A stretch of 64,000 nt of DNA from RGIG6353 sp964650465 (GCA_964650465.1 CAZYTA010000002.1:1-64000), one strand, 5' to 3'; shown: positions 17,195 through 25,965, counted from the stretch's first letter. Numbers and translations: made by a program. The notes: generated from the letters alone by a model not told the origin.

Positions 17195-18331
17195 ATGAAT
17201 ATTCCTGAAATTTTTGTATGCCATCCTACAGTATTTGCAATTGAAAAGGATTACCAGATAGTGATTCCTATGACGGCTGATGCGCTTGTGTGGATTACCG
17301 TTAACGGAAAAAAGTATTATGACCATTCAAACGGCATCATTCGCTCTACATGTCCCGTACATAAGATTACAGTGCCTGCACAAGCACTTAACAGCGCAGG
17401 AGCATATACAGTTTCATACAGAAAGATAATTGAGCGCAAGCCATATTTTTCGGAAACAGAGGATGTTGTAGATACAGAATACAAGTTTATTCCGATTGAC
17501 CCGTCAAAGCCTATAAAAATGTATCATGTGTCCGACTCTCACGGCAATATTGAAGGCGCATCTTCCGCATATGCAAAAGCTATGTGTGAAACACCCGACC
17601 TTCTTATTCTCAACGGTGATATTGCCGATCACAGCGGAGACCTTGATCACATTCTTACAATTTATAAAATTGCATCAGCCGTAACGGGCGGAAGTATCCC
17701 TACTGTCTTTTCGCGCGGCAATCATGATTTGAGAGGAAATGCCGCCGAGCTGCTGGCTGAGTATACTCCCACTCACTTCGGAAAGTCATATTATACCTTC
17801 AGAATTGCAAATATATGGGGTATTATTCTCGACACGGGTGAGGATAAAAACGATGACCATCCCGAATACGGCAACACGATTTGCTGTCATGCTTTCAGAG
17901 AAGACGAAACAGAATTCCTTAAAGATGTTATCTCGAAAAAGGAATACGAGGCTGACGGCATAGATTACCGCCTTCTGGTGTCGCATGTGCCTTTCGGACG
18001 TGCAAACAAGGGGGAAAAAGGCGGAGAATGTCCCTTTGATATCGAAACAGAAATTTTTACCGAATGGTGTACTTTAATAACGGAAAACATTAAGCCCGAC
18101 CTTATGATATGCGGTCATACACACAAGCCAAGGACTGCGGAAGTAGGCGGAGACATGGACGATCACGGACAGCCCGCTCCCATGATAATCGGTGGAAATC
18201 CTCTGTCTCTCAACGGTGAAAAAGGCGAATTTACGGGCTGTGCCATAACATTGTCTGACCGCAGTGCAGAGCTGGTCTTGGTTGACAGTATGGGCGATAA
18301 GAAGTTTCTTAATACTTACAAATTCAATTGA
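17195..18331 (+). CDS. Metallophosphoesterase with N-terminal beta domain
   Basis: 378 residues. The first ~105 residues form a predicted Ig-like beta domain. The calcineurin-like phosphoesterase core follows with all metal-site motifs: HVSDSHG, LILNGDIADH, FSRGNHDLRG, LLVSHVPFG and ICGHTHKP. It lacks a signal peptide, so it is a cytosolic phosphatase or phosphodiesterase, plausibly acting on a sugar phosphate from the locus. Its stop codon lies nine bases before the next gene's ATG, and the ribosome binding site GAGGTG overlaps the stop. It is a useful intact reference for the degenerate phosphoesterase domains of the SLH proteins. Confidence 0.85.
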   Translation: MNIPEIFVCHPTVFAIEKDYQIVIPMTADALVWITVNGKKYYDHSNGIIRSTCPVHKITVPAQALNSAGAYTVSYRKIIERKPYFSETEDVVDTEYKFIPIDPSKPIKMYHVSDSHGNIEGASSAYAKAMCETPDLLILNGDIADHSGDLDHILTIYKIASAVTGGSIPTVFSRGNHDLRGNAAELLAEYTPTHFGKSYYTFRIANIWGIILDTGEDKNDDHPEYGNTICCHAFREDETEFLKDVISKKEYEADGIDYRLLVSHVPFGRANKGEKGGECPFDIETEIFTEWCTLITENIKPDLMICGHTHKPRTAEVGGDMDDHGQPAPMIIGGNPLSLNGEKGEFTGCAITLSDRSAELVLVDSMGDKKFLNTYKFN

Positions 18332-18339
18332 GGTGTCAT

Positions 18340-19188
18340 ATGTACAAAAATAAGCTTTGTTTGGGACTCGGTCCTTCTTTAGGCGAAAGCTTGACCGAGC
18401 AGATAGTAATGGTTAAGAATGCCGGATTTGAGGGATTTTTCTTTGACTGGTCACCCGATACAGATATTCTTGCCGTAAAGAAATGTGCCGAGGAAAACGG
18501 AATGGAGATACAGTCGGTACACGGTCCTTACTATAATTCCGCTGTGATGTGGGAGTCGGAGGAAAACGCCTGCGAGGCAGTAAAGGAATTGCTTCGCTGT
18601 CTTGATGACTGTAAGCTGTGCAATGCTCCTATTATGGTGCTTCATGCATTTATAGGCTTCAACGATACAACGCATTCCGTGTGTGAAAACGGATTTATCA
18701 ACTACGGCAAGGTAGTTGACAGAGCAGGGGAGCTTGGAATAAAGATAGCCTTTGAAAATACCGAGGGCGAAGAATATCTTGATGCGCTTATGACTCATTT
18801 CGCCAACCGACCGCATGTGGGCTTCTGTCTCGACACAGGTCACGAAATGTGTTATAACTACTCAAAGGATTTACTTGCGAAATACGGTGACAGACTTATT
18901 GCGACACATATCAACGACAACCTCGGAATAAGCAGACAGGACGGAAGCACCTTCTGGACAGATGACCTTCATCTTCTTCCTTTTGACGGTTGCGCTGATT
19001 GGGATCTTTTTGCAAAACGTCTCAATAAGTGTAATTATAACGGATTTCTTACATTTGAGCTCACACGTAAGAGCAAGCCCAACCGCCACGAAAATGATAA
19101 GTATATGAGAATTACCGTAGAGGAATATCTTGCTGAGGCATATTCACGTGCCTGCAGAGTTGCAACTCTCAAAGAAAGATTTAAATAA
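18340..19188 (+). CDS. Sugar phosphate isomerase/epimerase-like TIM-barrel protein
   Basis: 282 residues. More distant from the A-B-A-B set but the same fold: KIAFENTEGEEY, VGFCLDTGHEMCYN, ATHINDNLG and LTFELTRKS give the expected E-D-H-E metal ligands. ATG 18340 is preferred over TTG 18328 because GAGGTG sits five bases upstream. Co-transcribed with the phosphoesterase. Probably epimerises or isomerises a sugar released by the locus; the substrate cannot be read from sequence. Confidence 0.8.
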   Translation: MYKNKLCLGLGPSLGESLTEQIVMVKNAGFEGFFFDWSPDTDILAVKKCAEENGMEIQSVHGPYYNSAVMWESEENACEAVKELLRCLDDCKLCNAPIMVLHAFIGFNDTTHSVCENGFINYGKVVDRAGELGIKIAFENTEGEEYLDALMTHFANRPHVGFCLDTGHEMCYNYSKDLLAKYGDRLIATHINDNLGISRQDGSTFWTDDLHLLPFDGCADWDLFAKRLNKCNYNGFLTFELTRKSKPNRHENDKYMRITVEEYLAEAYSRACRVATLKERFK

Positions 19189-19253
19189 AAGCGTAGTGTT
19201 GATGCGTTTTTTATCTAACGCTGGGAGATATAATATTATAGAAAGTCAGAAAT

Positions 19254-20039
19254 ATGAATTATAACTATCACACACATACTTTCCGTTGCCATCATGCACA
19301 GGGGACAGAAGAAGAGTATATACTCAAAGCTATAGAAAACGGCGTACAATATATGGGATTTGCAGATCATTTTCCTTTACGCTTTCCCGACGGGAGCGAG
19401 TCGGAATTCCGTGTATATGTCGACGAAGCAGAGGAATACTGCAGCACAATTAAGGCGCTTGCTGAAAAGTACTCAGATAAAATTGAAATCAAGGTAGGCT
19501 TTGAGATGGAGTACTACCGCGATTTGTTTGATGAAATGCTCAAAAGCGCTTTGAGCTACGGTGCAGAGTATCTTATTTTAGGTCAACACTATTTTATTCC
19601 GGAAAATATAAGCGGCTCCATTCATTCAAGTGTAATGTCTGACAGTGAAGAGAGGCTGTCTTTATATGTAGACTCTCTCATCGAGGCAATGGATTTAGGT
19701 GTGTTTACCTACATAGCCCATCCCGATGTTTTCAGATATGTCGGCGATAATGAAATATATTCGCGGCATATGAGAAGATTGTGCATAGCTTCAAGACAGA
19801 AAAATATGCCTCTGGAAATTAATTTTTACGGCATAAGAGACAACCGAAATTATCCCGACCCGTTGTTTATGCAAATAGCAGGGGAGGAGCATTGTCCTGT
19901 TACATTTGGCTTTGATTCCCATACAGCAGACAGTGCCTGGGACGGAGCTTCGCTTGTTAAAGCAAATGAATATGTTGCAAAGTACGGCTTAAATTATATC
20001 GGCAAACCGGATTTGATAAAATTAACAGCCGAGTTATAA
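19254..20039 (+). CDS. PHP-domain phosphatase, histidinol-phosphatase (HisK-like) family
   Basis: 261 residues. PHP metal-dependent phosphoesterase with N-terminal NYHTHTFRCHHAQG, GFADHFPL, VGFEMEYY, LGQHYF, YIAHPDVF and a C-terminal FGFDSHTADS, the conserved His/Asp/Glu positions of the HisJ/HisK branch. No histidine biosynthesis genes are nearby, so it may be a general sugar or histidinol phosphatase recruited to the locus. A 65-bp gap precedes it with TATAAT but no clear -35. AAGGAG of the next gene overlaps its stop. Confidence 0.8.
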   Translation: MNYNYHTHTFRCHHAQGTEEEYILKAIENGVQYMGFADHFPLRFPDGSESEFRVYVDEAEEYCSTIKALAEKYSDKIEIKVGFEMEYYRDLFDEMLKSALSYGAEYLILGQHYFIPENISGSIHSSVMSDSEERLSLYVDSLIEAMDLGVFTYIAHPDVFRYVGDNEIYSRHMRRLCIASRQKNMPLEINFYGIRDNRNYPDPLFMQIAGEEHCPVTFGFDSHTADSAWDGASLVKANEYVAKYGLNYIGKPDLIKLTAEL

Positions 20040-20048
20040 GGAGTTATT

Positions 20049-20999
20049 ATGAGATATTCAAACAGTTTTGGGAAAAAAAGTTCAAAAATATTACTTGGAA
20101 CAGCATACTTCGGAGATACCATATCTCCTGAAAAATCTTTTGAAATTATGGACACCTACGTTGAAAACGGCGGTTGTCATATTGACACAGCACGCTTGTA
20201 TGCTGACGGAGAGGCAGAAAAAGTAATCGGTCAGTGGCTGAAATCCCGTAAGCCCGAAGGTATTTTTCTGTCAACTAAGGGAGCTTTCCCCAATAAGTCA
20301 ACACCTACCGTATCACGCCTTTCCGAGAGTGATATACGATATGATTTGGAGCTTAGTCTCAAGGCGCTTGATATTGAATGCATAGAGTTTTATTGGCTTC
20401 ACCGTGATGATGAGACAATTCCTGCAGGTGAAATTATTGAGACGATGAACACGTTTGTCAAGGAAGGCAAGATTCGTCATTTTGGTGCTTCCAACTGGAA
20501 GGCACCAAGAGTAGCTGAGGCAATTGCTTACGCCAAGGCTCACGGACTTCAGCAGTTCGAAGGCTCTCAGATACGTTTCAGCCCTGCCATTGTGTCTCCC
20601 TACGGTAATGCAGACAGAACGCTTGTTGATATGACTGCTGAGTCATTTAAGTATTATAAGACAGCAGGAATTCCCGTGGCTGCATATGCATCTCAGGCGA
20701 AGGGCTTTTTCTCCAAGCTTGCCGAAATCGGCGAAGATGCACTCAATCAAAAATCAAGAGAACGCTATTATTGTAAAGAAAACCTCAGCCGTTTGGAATT
20801 TGTCAAGAAGTATGCAAAGAAATATGATACAAGTGTTGCATCCATAGTTTGTGCGGCGCTTGCTTCTATAAACACACCTGATGTTTTTCCGATTATAGGC
20901 GGTAGCAGACCGGAGCAGATAGCAGACTCAATGAAGGCATCAGACCTTATACTTACAAGAGACGAGCTTGAAAAACTTTTTAAATACTCGATGATATAA
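20049..20999 (+). CDS. Aldo/keto reductase
   Basis: 316 residues, cytosolic NAD(P)H-dependent oxidoreductase. The catalytic tetrad of the AKR barrel is visible: D and Y in CHIDTARLYADGE, K in LSTKGAF and H in FYWLHRDD. The cofactor-binding C-terminal region contains PIIGGSRPEQI. Starts ten bases after the PHP gene with AAGGAG, and its stop TAA is immediately followed by the ribF ATG. It probably reduces a sugar or aldehyde; annotated members include sugar oxidoreductases. It bridges the catabolic locus to the housekeeping genes. Confidence 0.85.
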   Translation: MRYSNSFGKKSSKILLGTAYFGDTISPEKSFEIMDTYVENGGCHIDTARLYADGEAEKVIGQWLKSRKPEGIFLSTKGAFPNKSTPTVSRLSESDIRYDLELSLKALDIECIEFYWLHRDDETIPAGEIIETMNTFVKEGKIRHFGASNWKAPRVAEAIAYAKAHGLQQFEGSQIRFSPAIVSPYGNADRTLVDMTAESFKYYKTAGIPVAAYASQAKGFFSKLAEIGEDALNQKSRERYYCKENLSRLEFVKKYAKKYDTSVASIVCAALASINTPDVFPIIGGSRPEQIADSMKASDLILTRDELEKLFKYSMI

Positions 21000-21914
21000 A
21001 TGCAGATATTTTATAATTCTTATACAGCTAAAAATCCTACTGCCGTTGCTCTTGGGAATTTCGACGGTGTTCATATAGGTCACACAAAGCTGATAAATGT
21101 ATTGACCTCATTTGCTATGCAATCGGTTGTATATACCTTTGAGACTCACCCTGTAAACGAAATCTGCGGAAAGAACACTCTCCTTACCGTAAATACAAAT
21201 GCAGAAAAATCAGAGATTCTGGAATCACTTGGTGTTGACAGCGTTATTTTGGCAGATTTTAATGCTGTCAGGGACCTGTCTCCCGAAGAATTTGTCGATA
21301 ACATATTAATTAAAAAGCTGCAGGCAAAAGAAGTAGTATGCGGTTATAATTATCGTTTCGGAAAGAATGGAGCAGGGGATACATTTCTTCTCTCACGTCT
21401 TCTCAAAGAACGGGGAGCTAATCTTACTGTTGTCGAAGAGGTTACGCTTGACGGACTTACTGTTTCTTCAACGGAAGTGAGGCGGGCTTTACTTGGCGGA
21501 GATATGGAGCAGGCTCATAAATTGCTTGGCAGACCTTATTTTATTGATTCAACAGTTGTACACGGAAAAGCGCTCGGCAGAAAAATGGGTTTTCCCACAG
21601 TTAATGAAGCCTTTGAAGAAGGCAGACTTGTATTGCCGTACGGCGTCTATTTTGCAAGGTGCATCGTCAAGGGTGGTGCCTCACATATAGCTGTTGTAAA
21701 TATAGGAATACGCCCTACTGTCAATACCACCGACCCCGTACCCACCGTAGAGGCTCATATAATCGATTTCAGCGGTGATCTCTACGGCAGCGATGTGAGA
21801 ATAGAGCTTTTGAAAAAAAGCCGTGACGAGCAAAAATTCGGCTCTCTCGACGGTTTGAAAAAGCAAATAGAAAAAGATATATCGGAATGTAGAAAATATT
21901 TTAACGAAAGGTAA
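21000..21914 (+). CDS. ribF: Bifunctional riboflavin kinase / FMN adenylyltransferase
   Basis: 304 residues, the usual RibF length. N-terminal FAD synthetase nucleotidyltransferase motif GNFDGVHIGHTKLI, VVCGYNYRFGKNGAGD, then the C-terminal riboflavin kinase domain beginning GRPYFIDSTVVHGKALGRKMGFPTVN. Converts riboflavin to FMN and then FAD in the cytosol. It starts directly at the stop of the aldo/keto reductase gene with no obvious ribosome binding site of its own, suggesting translational coupling, and ends four bases before the next gene. Confidence 0.95.
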   Translation: MQIFYNSYTAKNPTAVALGNFDGVHIGHTKLINVLTSFAMQSVVYTFETHPVNEICGKNTLLTVNTNAEKSEILESLGVDSVILADFNAVRDLSPEEFVDNILIKKLQAKEVVCGYNYRFGKNGAGDTFLLSRLLKERGANLTVVEEVTLDGLTVSSTEVRRALLGGDMEQAHKLLGRPYFIDSTVVHGKALGRKMGFPTVNEAFEEGRLVLPYGVYFARCIVKGGASHIAVVNIGIRPTVNTTDPVPTVEAHIIDFSGDLYGSDVRIELLKKSRDEQKFGSLDGLKKQIEKDISECRKYFNER

Positions 21915-21917
21915 GCC

Positions 21918-23261
21918 ATGACACGTTTAAAGCTGTTTTTGTTTTTTGTTCTGATAACGGTGTCTTTATGTGTTTTTGCGGTAAACGCAGAGGAGAACAC
22001 AGCACCGATCATAACAGCGGATTATGCATGTGTATATAACGTAGAGTCCGGTGAAATGCTATATGACAAGTCGGCAAACACTATTGTTTATCCCGGCTCT
22101 CTTGTAAAAATAATGACATCTGTTCTTGCCCTCGAATACTATAACGAGAATAATGATTTGGAAATTACTGTTACCGAATCGGCTCTGGAAACTTTGATGG
22201 GCAATAATATAAAGCTTAAGGCAGGGGAGAAGGTCTCGCTTTATGACCTAATAGCGGCTGTTGCTGTAGGTGGTGCAAACGATGCCGCTCTTGTTTTAGC
22301 TGAAACTGTTGCGGGCTCTGTAGATAAATTTGTGGAAATGATGAATGCAAAAGCTATTGAACTCGGTGCTGTTAATACACAGTTCGATAACCCTACAGGC
22401 TATCATTCACCAAAAATGTACACTACTCTTTACGATCTTGCAAAGATATGTGAGTGGGCTAACAGAAATACGGAATTTATGAAGCTTTCCTCTATGGTTT
22501 CTTATACTATGCCTATGACTGATGTTTCAAAAGAGCGCACATTTACAAATTCAAATCTGCTGCTTGACCCAAAGCATTGGCTCAGACATTATAAAGCCGG
22601 CACCTCGGGTATGAATGCAGGTATGACCCAGCAGGCGGGATATACACTTGCTACTGTTTACAATAATGACGGTCAGACAAATATAGTTATAATTGTAGGC
22701 GGCAAGGTTGACGGATGGGATTATCACTATTTTAATGAAGCGGTTGCACTTATCGATTATACCTCTGTAAGCTATGAGTACAAGAAACTTGTTTCACGTG
22801 ATGAACCTGTTTTCGATATGAAGGTGCTCTACGGCAAAGATACCGACCATGTGCTTCTTGCAACTCAAAGCGAGGTAACAGCTTTATTGCCCAATGATGC
22901 ACTTGAATCCGATATTACAACAGATTTTACCGTAATCGGTGAGGAGTGCTTTGCACCTGTAAAAAAGGGAACGGAAATGGGATGCTATAATGTGTATTAT
23001 CAGGGTGAGCTGGTTACAACTGTTCCACTTGTGACAATGGGCAACATAAAGCGCGATTTTTTCTCATTCATTTCGGGTAATATCAAGAATTTTTTTGCAA
23101 AAGAAACTGTAAAATCAGCAATTTTACTTTTGCTTTCGCTGACTTTATTCTCTTTGGTTATTACGTTTATTGTTCATTATTATCGAAAAAAACAGCGTTT
23201 ACTCATAGAGCGTGAAGAACGTCTCCGCCGCTTGAATCGTGCAAGACGAACTTTAAAGTAA
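21918..23261 (+). CDS. S11-family D-alanyl-D-alanine carboxypeptidase-like protein (PBP5/DacF type)
   Basis: 447 residues. Signal peptide (first ~24, FFVLITVSLCVFAVNA), penicillin-binding S11 domain with the nucleophile motif PGSLVKIMT (SxxK), a beta-rich C-terminal domain, a transmembrane helix (AILLLLSLTLFSLVITFIV) and a basic cytoplasmic tail. Normally trims the terminal D-Ala of peptidoglycan stem peptides. Oddly the second and third motifs are non-canonical: SxN reads G-A-N in VGGANDAA and KTG reads KAG in HYKAGTSGMNAG. Activity may be altered. The last gene of the ribF run, followed by a long hairpin. Confidence 0.8.
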   Translation: MTRLKLFLFFVLITVSLCVFAVNAEENTAPIITADYACVYNVESGEMLYDKSANTIVYPGSLVKIMTSVLALEYYNENNDLEITVTESALETLMGNNIKLKAGEKVSLYDLIAAVAVGGANDAALVLAETVAGSVDKFVEMMNAKAIELGAVNTQFDNPTGYHSPKMYTTLYDLAKICEWANRNTEFMKLSSMVSYTMPMTDVSKERTFTNSNLLLDPKHWLRHYKAGTSGMNAGMTQQAGYTLATVYNNDGQTNIVIIVGGKVDGWDYHYFNEAVALIDYTSVSYEYKKLVSRDEPVFDMKVLYGKDTDHVLLATQSEVTALLPNDALESDITTDFTVIGEECFAPVKKGTEMGCYNVYYQGELVTTVPLVTMGNIKRDFFSFISGNIKNFFAKETVKSAILLLLSLTLFSLVITFIVHYYRKKQRLLIEREERLRRLNRARRTLK

Positions 23262-23265
23262 TGCA

Positions 23266-23302
23266 AATGGCTGTGTAAAAACTTAGTTTTTACACAGCCA
23301 TT
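23266..23302 (+). terminator. Long perfect stem-loop after the S11 gene
   Basis: A 17-bp perfect stem (23266-23282 with 23286-23302) and a 3-nt loop between convergent genes. There is no T-run beyond the internal T5, but the symmetrical A/T tracts suit a bidirectional terminator. Confidence 0.7.
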
Positions 23303-23320
23303 ACTGCTATTATCTCATAA

Positions 23321-23364
23321 GGTTACGATAGGCGAGCATTGTCAGCGGCGACTCTCCGCTTTTT
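23321..23364 (+). repeat. 3' half of the dispersed intergenic repeat
   Basis: ggttacgataggcgagcatt, then gtcagcggcgactctccgct and T4. Only the right half is present, lying after the S11 gene hairpin. Its T-run touches the stop codon of the convergent 73-residue gene. Confidence 0.75.
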
Positions 23365-23584
23365 ATTTAAAAAGCTTACCCAGACCGCCAAGTTTTTCCT
23401 TAACATCGTCTACCGAAATTTTTGCTTTAACTCCGTCAACAATTTTTTCAACGATGTCATCGGGGATATCTATACCGACAAGCTCCTCAACGACCTTGAT
23501 GGGCTCCTTTTTAAAGCGCTCTGCAATATCTTTGTTGCTTTTAATCTTTTTTACAATTTCTTCGATTTTTTCTTTGATATCCAT
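23363..23584 (-). CDS. Small helical protein of unknown function
   Basis: 73 residues from ATG 23584 (a GTG at 23596 is also in frame). Almost entirely charged amphipathic helix: KEKIEEIVKKIKSNKDIAE, then a short motif VGIDIPDDIVEKIVDGVKAK, ending in a Gly-rich GGLGKLF tail. The middle vaguely recalls the helix-IPDD-helix of Nif11/NHLP-type leader regions but without any biosynthetic neighbour, so I do not assign it. Eight bases downstream of ruvX and probably co-transcribed with it. Confidence 0.55.
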   Translation of the reverse strand: MDIKEKIEEIVKKIKSNKDIAERFKKEPIKVVEELVGIDIPDDIVEKIVDGVKAKISVDDVKEKLGGLGKLFK

Positions 23585-23592
23585 TTTCTTTC

Positions 23593-24009
23593 TCACTTTC
23601 TTTTTCTTTTGTCTATAAACGTTTGTAAAATAATTTCAGCGGATAAAGTATCCACGATGTCACGCTTTTTGCTTTTTTTGGTGTTTGTTGCAAGCATATA
23701 TCCGTAGGCAGAGACCGTTGTACACCTTTCATCGCAGGTTTCAATCGGTAAAGAGGTTAATGTCTTGAGTATCTCACAAAAAGCAAGAGTATTTTCTACT
23801 CTGAACCCTCTCGTTCCGTCCATATTCAAGGGAAGCCCCACAACTATCATCTCAGCTCCCTCTTCCTCGGCTATTTTTGCCGCCGTTTCAGCCGCACCGT
23901 GCATTCCTCGCACCTTTTCTGTGCGAAGCCCTGTTGCTATGATTTCATCTTTGTCGCAGGTGGCAAAGCCAACACGTGCGTCTCCGTAGTCTATTGCAAG
24001 AATCCTGAT
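23593..24009 (-). CDS. ruvX: Putative Holliday junction resolvase RuvX/YqgF, apparent ATC/ATT start
   Basis: 138 residues when begun at 24009, the normal RuvX length. The frame reads xRILAIDYGDARVG, the conserved N-terminus with the catalytic Asp, followed by VVGLPLNMDGT, DERCTT and the C-terminal KKRDIVDTLSA. The position expected for Met is ATC (24009-24007), or ATT at 24012 overlapping the previous stop; no ATG, GTG or TTG is in frame before the conserved Asp. GTG at 23913 would delete the catalytic residue. AAGG lies about ten bases upstream of the ATC. It acts in RNA/DNA processing (16S rRNA maturation or recombination in other bacteria). Confidence 0.8.
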   Translation of the reverse strand: MRILAIDYGDARVGFATCDKDEIIATGLRTEKVRGMHGAAETAAKIAEEEGAEMIVVGLPLNMDGTRGFRVENTLAFCEILKTLTSLPIETCDERCTTVSAYGYMLATNTKKSKKRDIVDTLSAEIILQTFIDKRKRK

Positions 24010-24011
24010 AA

Positions 24012-25217
24012 TTACACATCCTTAAAAGTTATTTCAAATTTGCCGTTAACGGCTTCAACAGTACCAACATGTATTCCGTCACCGTATATTTCAAATTCTG
24101 TGTCACTTAGTTTTTTTAGGGTGAGCGGATGTCCGGATTTTACCGATAAAAAGGTCTCTTTTTTTGTTGTCAGGTTAAACACGGAAACAGAATATTCAAT
24201 CTCTTTTTCACCCTTGAAGGAATAGGTGAAAATAATGTCCTTTTGCCCATCTGCATCAAAATCTCCCACGGCAATGTCATTCATACCTGTACCGCCGATA
24301 TATTTTCCGAGTGCATACAGGTTACCGCAGTGAGAAAGATATGTTGCATATCCGACTTTGAAAAGGTTAGCACCTGTCTCATCAAAAAAGCCTGTCGGAG
24401 TTACATCCTCCGCTGTGTCGACAACACCCTTGGTAAAGCTGAGACCTTTCTTTGAAACGTAATCTGTAAAGACTGCTTTAAATTCATCAAGAGTCATAAC
24501 AGTAGGCTCAGGAAGCACTATTTCTTCGGGCTTGTCCTCGTATACATACGAAAACATATCTCTGAAAACGCTAAGATTGCACTTTTCCCGCTGTTCAACT
24601 TTTGATTTGCCTGCAGTAAGAGTTACGGGGTAGCGTATACACAGAAGGGTTGATTCTGGCAGCAGCTTAAGACCGGGCAGATAGTAAATGTCGAGATCAC
24701 TGAGATAAACAGCATATTCATTGATTGCAAAATCGGGAGTATACCCCAAAGCTTCGGAAAGCGGCATAAGTACATCGGTCTGCTTTGCTACATTGAAATA
24801 CTGCTCGTCAAGCAGGTATATCATTGAGTCGCCTGCTATTATGTGCGCCGCAAAGCTTTCGCCCACAGTTTGCTGAACCTGCATTGTAGTGTATCCTGTG
24901 GCAAAATCACCGCTGGTATCATTGAAGCTTTCATTTGTATCAAGAGATGTAAGCTCGATATAGTCTATATATTTTTCACCGTCGCCGTTGTAATCTTCTT
25001 TCATAATTTCAGCCATAGAAGACTGAATTTGATTTTCACCTGCAAAAGCTACCGATGCAGGACCCATGTAAAGGAAATTGGCATCGGGCGACCTTTTTGT
25101 TAAAAGCTGGGTCAGGGAAACAATGATAAATATTGCGAAAACACCTATAACGATAACGGCAAATTTATTGTGGTACCAAAAGTTTTCAATTCTTTGTTTG
25201 AATGTCATTTTTTCCAT
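24012..25217 (-). CDS. Membrane-anchored protein with FG-GAP-like repeat, unknown function
   Basis: 401 residues. N-terminal cytoplasmic ~15 residues, one transmembrane helix (FAVIVIGVFAIFIIVSLTQL), and a large extracytoplasmic region. Two calcium-loop-like motifs occur: KEDYNGDGEKYIDYIEL and VGDFDADGQKDIIFTYSF; the latter is a typical FG-GAP/VCBS blade. The middle segment (MIYLLDEQYFNVAKQTDVLMPL) resembles a solute-binding-like region seen in clostridial exported proteins. ATG 25217 has AAAGGA upstream and a consensus promoter. Translationally adjacent to ruvX. Confidence 0.65.
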   Translation of the reverse strand: MEKMTFKQRIENFWYHNKFAVIVIGVFAIFIIVSLTQLLTKRSPDANFLYMGPASVAFAGENQIQSSMAEIMKEDYNGDGEKYIDYIELTSLDTNESFNDTSGDFATGYTTMQVQQTVGESFAAHIIAGDSMIYLLDEQYFNVAKQTDVLMPLSEALGYTPDFAINEYAVYLSDLDIYYLPGLKLLPESTLLCIRYPVTLTAGKSKVEQREKCNLSVFRDMFSYVYEDKPEEIVLPEPTVMTLDEFKAVFTDYVSKKGLSFTKGVVDTAEDVTPTGFFDETGANLFKVGYATYLSHCGNLYALGKYIGGTGMNDIAVGDFDADGQKDIIFTYSFKGEKEIEYSVSVFNLTTKKETFLSVKSGHPLTLKKLSDTEFEIYGDGIHVGTVEAVNGKFEITFKDV

Positions 25218-25238
25218 GATTTTATCCTTTCTTTTACA

Positions 25239-25267
25239 ATTATACAACAATTAAAATTTTTTGTCAA
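25239..25267 (-). promoter_or_regulatory. Consensus sigma-A promoter (24012-25217 gene, ruvX)
   Basis: On the minus strand TTGACA (25267-25262), 17 bp, TATAAT (25244-25239), 22 bases before the ATG: full consensus. Confidence 0.85.
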
Positions 25268-25278
25268 TGAACAGACAT

Positions 25279-25965
25279 TTAACATATCTTTAATAGGATA
25301 ATTTCAGGATTATTGTTTATTCTCGGAACACATACCTTGTTTCCAAGTCCTCTGCTTACAATAAGTCTGTTTTCGTACATTCCGGATGTGTGTTTCGGAA
25401 AAAGTCCTTGCCCCGGAGCAAATACTCCTCTTCCGAATATTCGCCATTGTCCGCCGTGAGCGTGTCCCGAAAGAGTCAGATCAACATCTGTTTTGCGGAT
25501 GTATTTTTCGTAATATTCGGGATGATGGCATAAAAGCAGTTTATATCCATCCTTCTTGGCAAAGCATTCAAGCCAATCGGTATTTGGCTTTTCGTCATCA
25601 TTCCATATTCCTGCCGTCAATCCTCCTATACGGATATCTTTGAAGATTGTGTCGCTGTCGTCTAATAAAGTGACACAGGTACTTTTCAGCATATTTCTTA
25701 TATCCGGCAGAGCAGCTTCATGATTACCGAGAACTGCGAAAAGCGGAAATAGTTCAGATGACTTTTTTATGAAGTTTAAGCCATTTTGATATTGCACTCT
25801 GCTGTGAATAAAATCTCCTCCGATAAGCACTGCATCAGGGGCGATACTTTTAAGCTTATCGATTATAACAGCACCGTCACTGTCGTGTAGGTCGGATAAA
25901 AATACAAAGCTTACGGGCTGGGATATTTTAGCTTCAATTTTGTATTCGTTAATTTCGATTTTCAT
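25279..25965 (-). CDS. Metallophosphoesterase, YkuE/YaeI-like
   Basis: 228 residues with all calcineurin-like motifs: FLSDLHDSDG, LIGGDFIHS, VLGNHEAALPD, LLCHHPEYY and LSGHAHGGQWR. The order and GHAHGGQ ending match the YkuE family, which includes UDP-diacylglucosamine hydrolase-like or membrane-associated phosphoesterases. It lacks the usual N-terminal membrane helix and is slightly short. The ATG overlaps the end of the MATE gene by 17 bp, so the two are translated from one message. Confidence 0.85.
   Translation of the reverse strand: MKIEINEYKIEAKISQPVSFVFLSDLHDSDGAVIIDKLKSIAPDAVLIGGDFIHSRVQYQNGLNFIKKSSELFPLFAVLGNHEAALPDIRNMLKSTCVTLLDDSDTIFKDIRIGGLTAGIWNDDEKPNTDWLECFAKKDGYKLLLCHHPEYYEKYIRKTDVDLTLSGHAHGGQWRIFGRGVFAPGQGLFPKHTSGMYENRLIVSRGLGNKVCVPRINNNPEIILLKIC

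Noticed and set aside
23363..23584. Peptide natural-product precursor (Nif11/NHLP-like) interpretation of the 73-residue protein
   Set aside because: Resemblance is limited to a helix-IPDD-helix pattern, no modifying enzymes are nearby, and the gene follows ruvX in an ordinary context.
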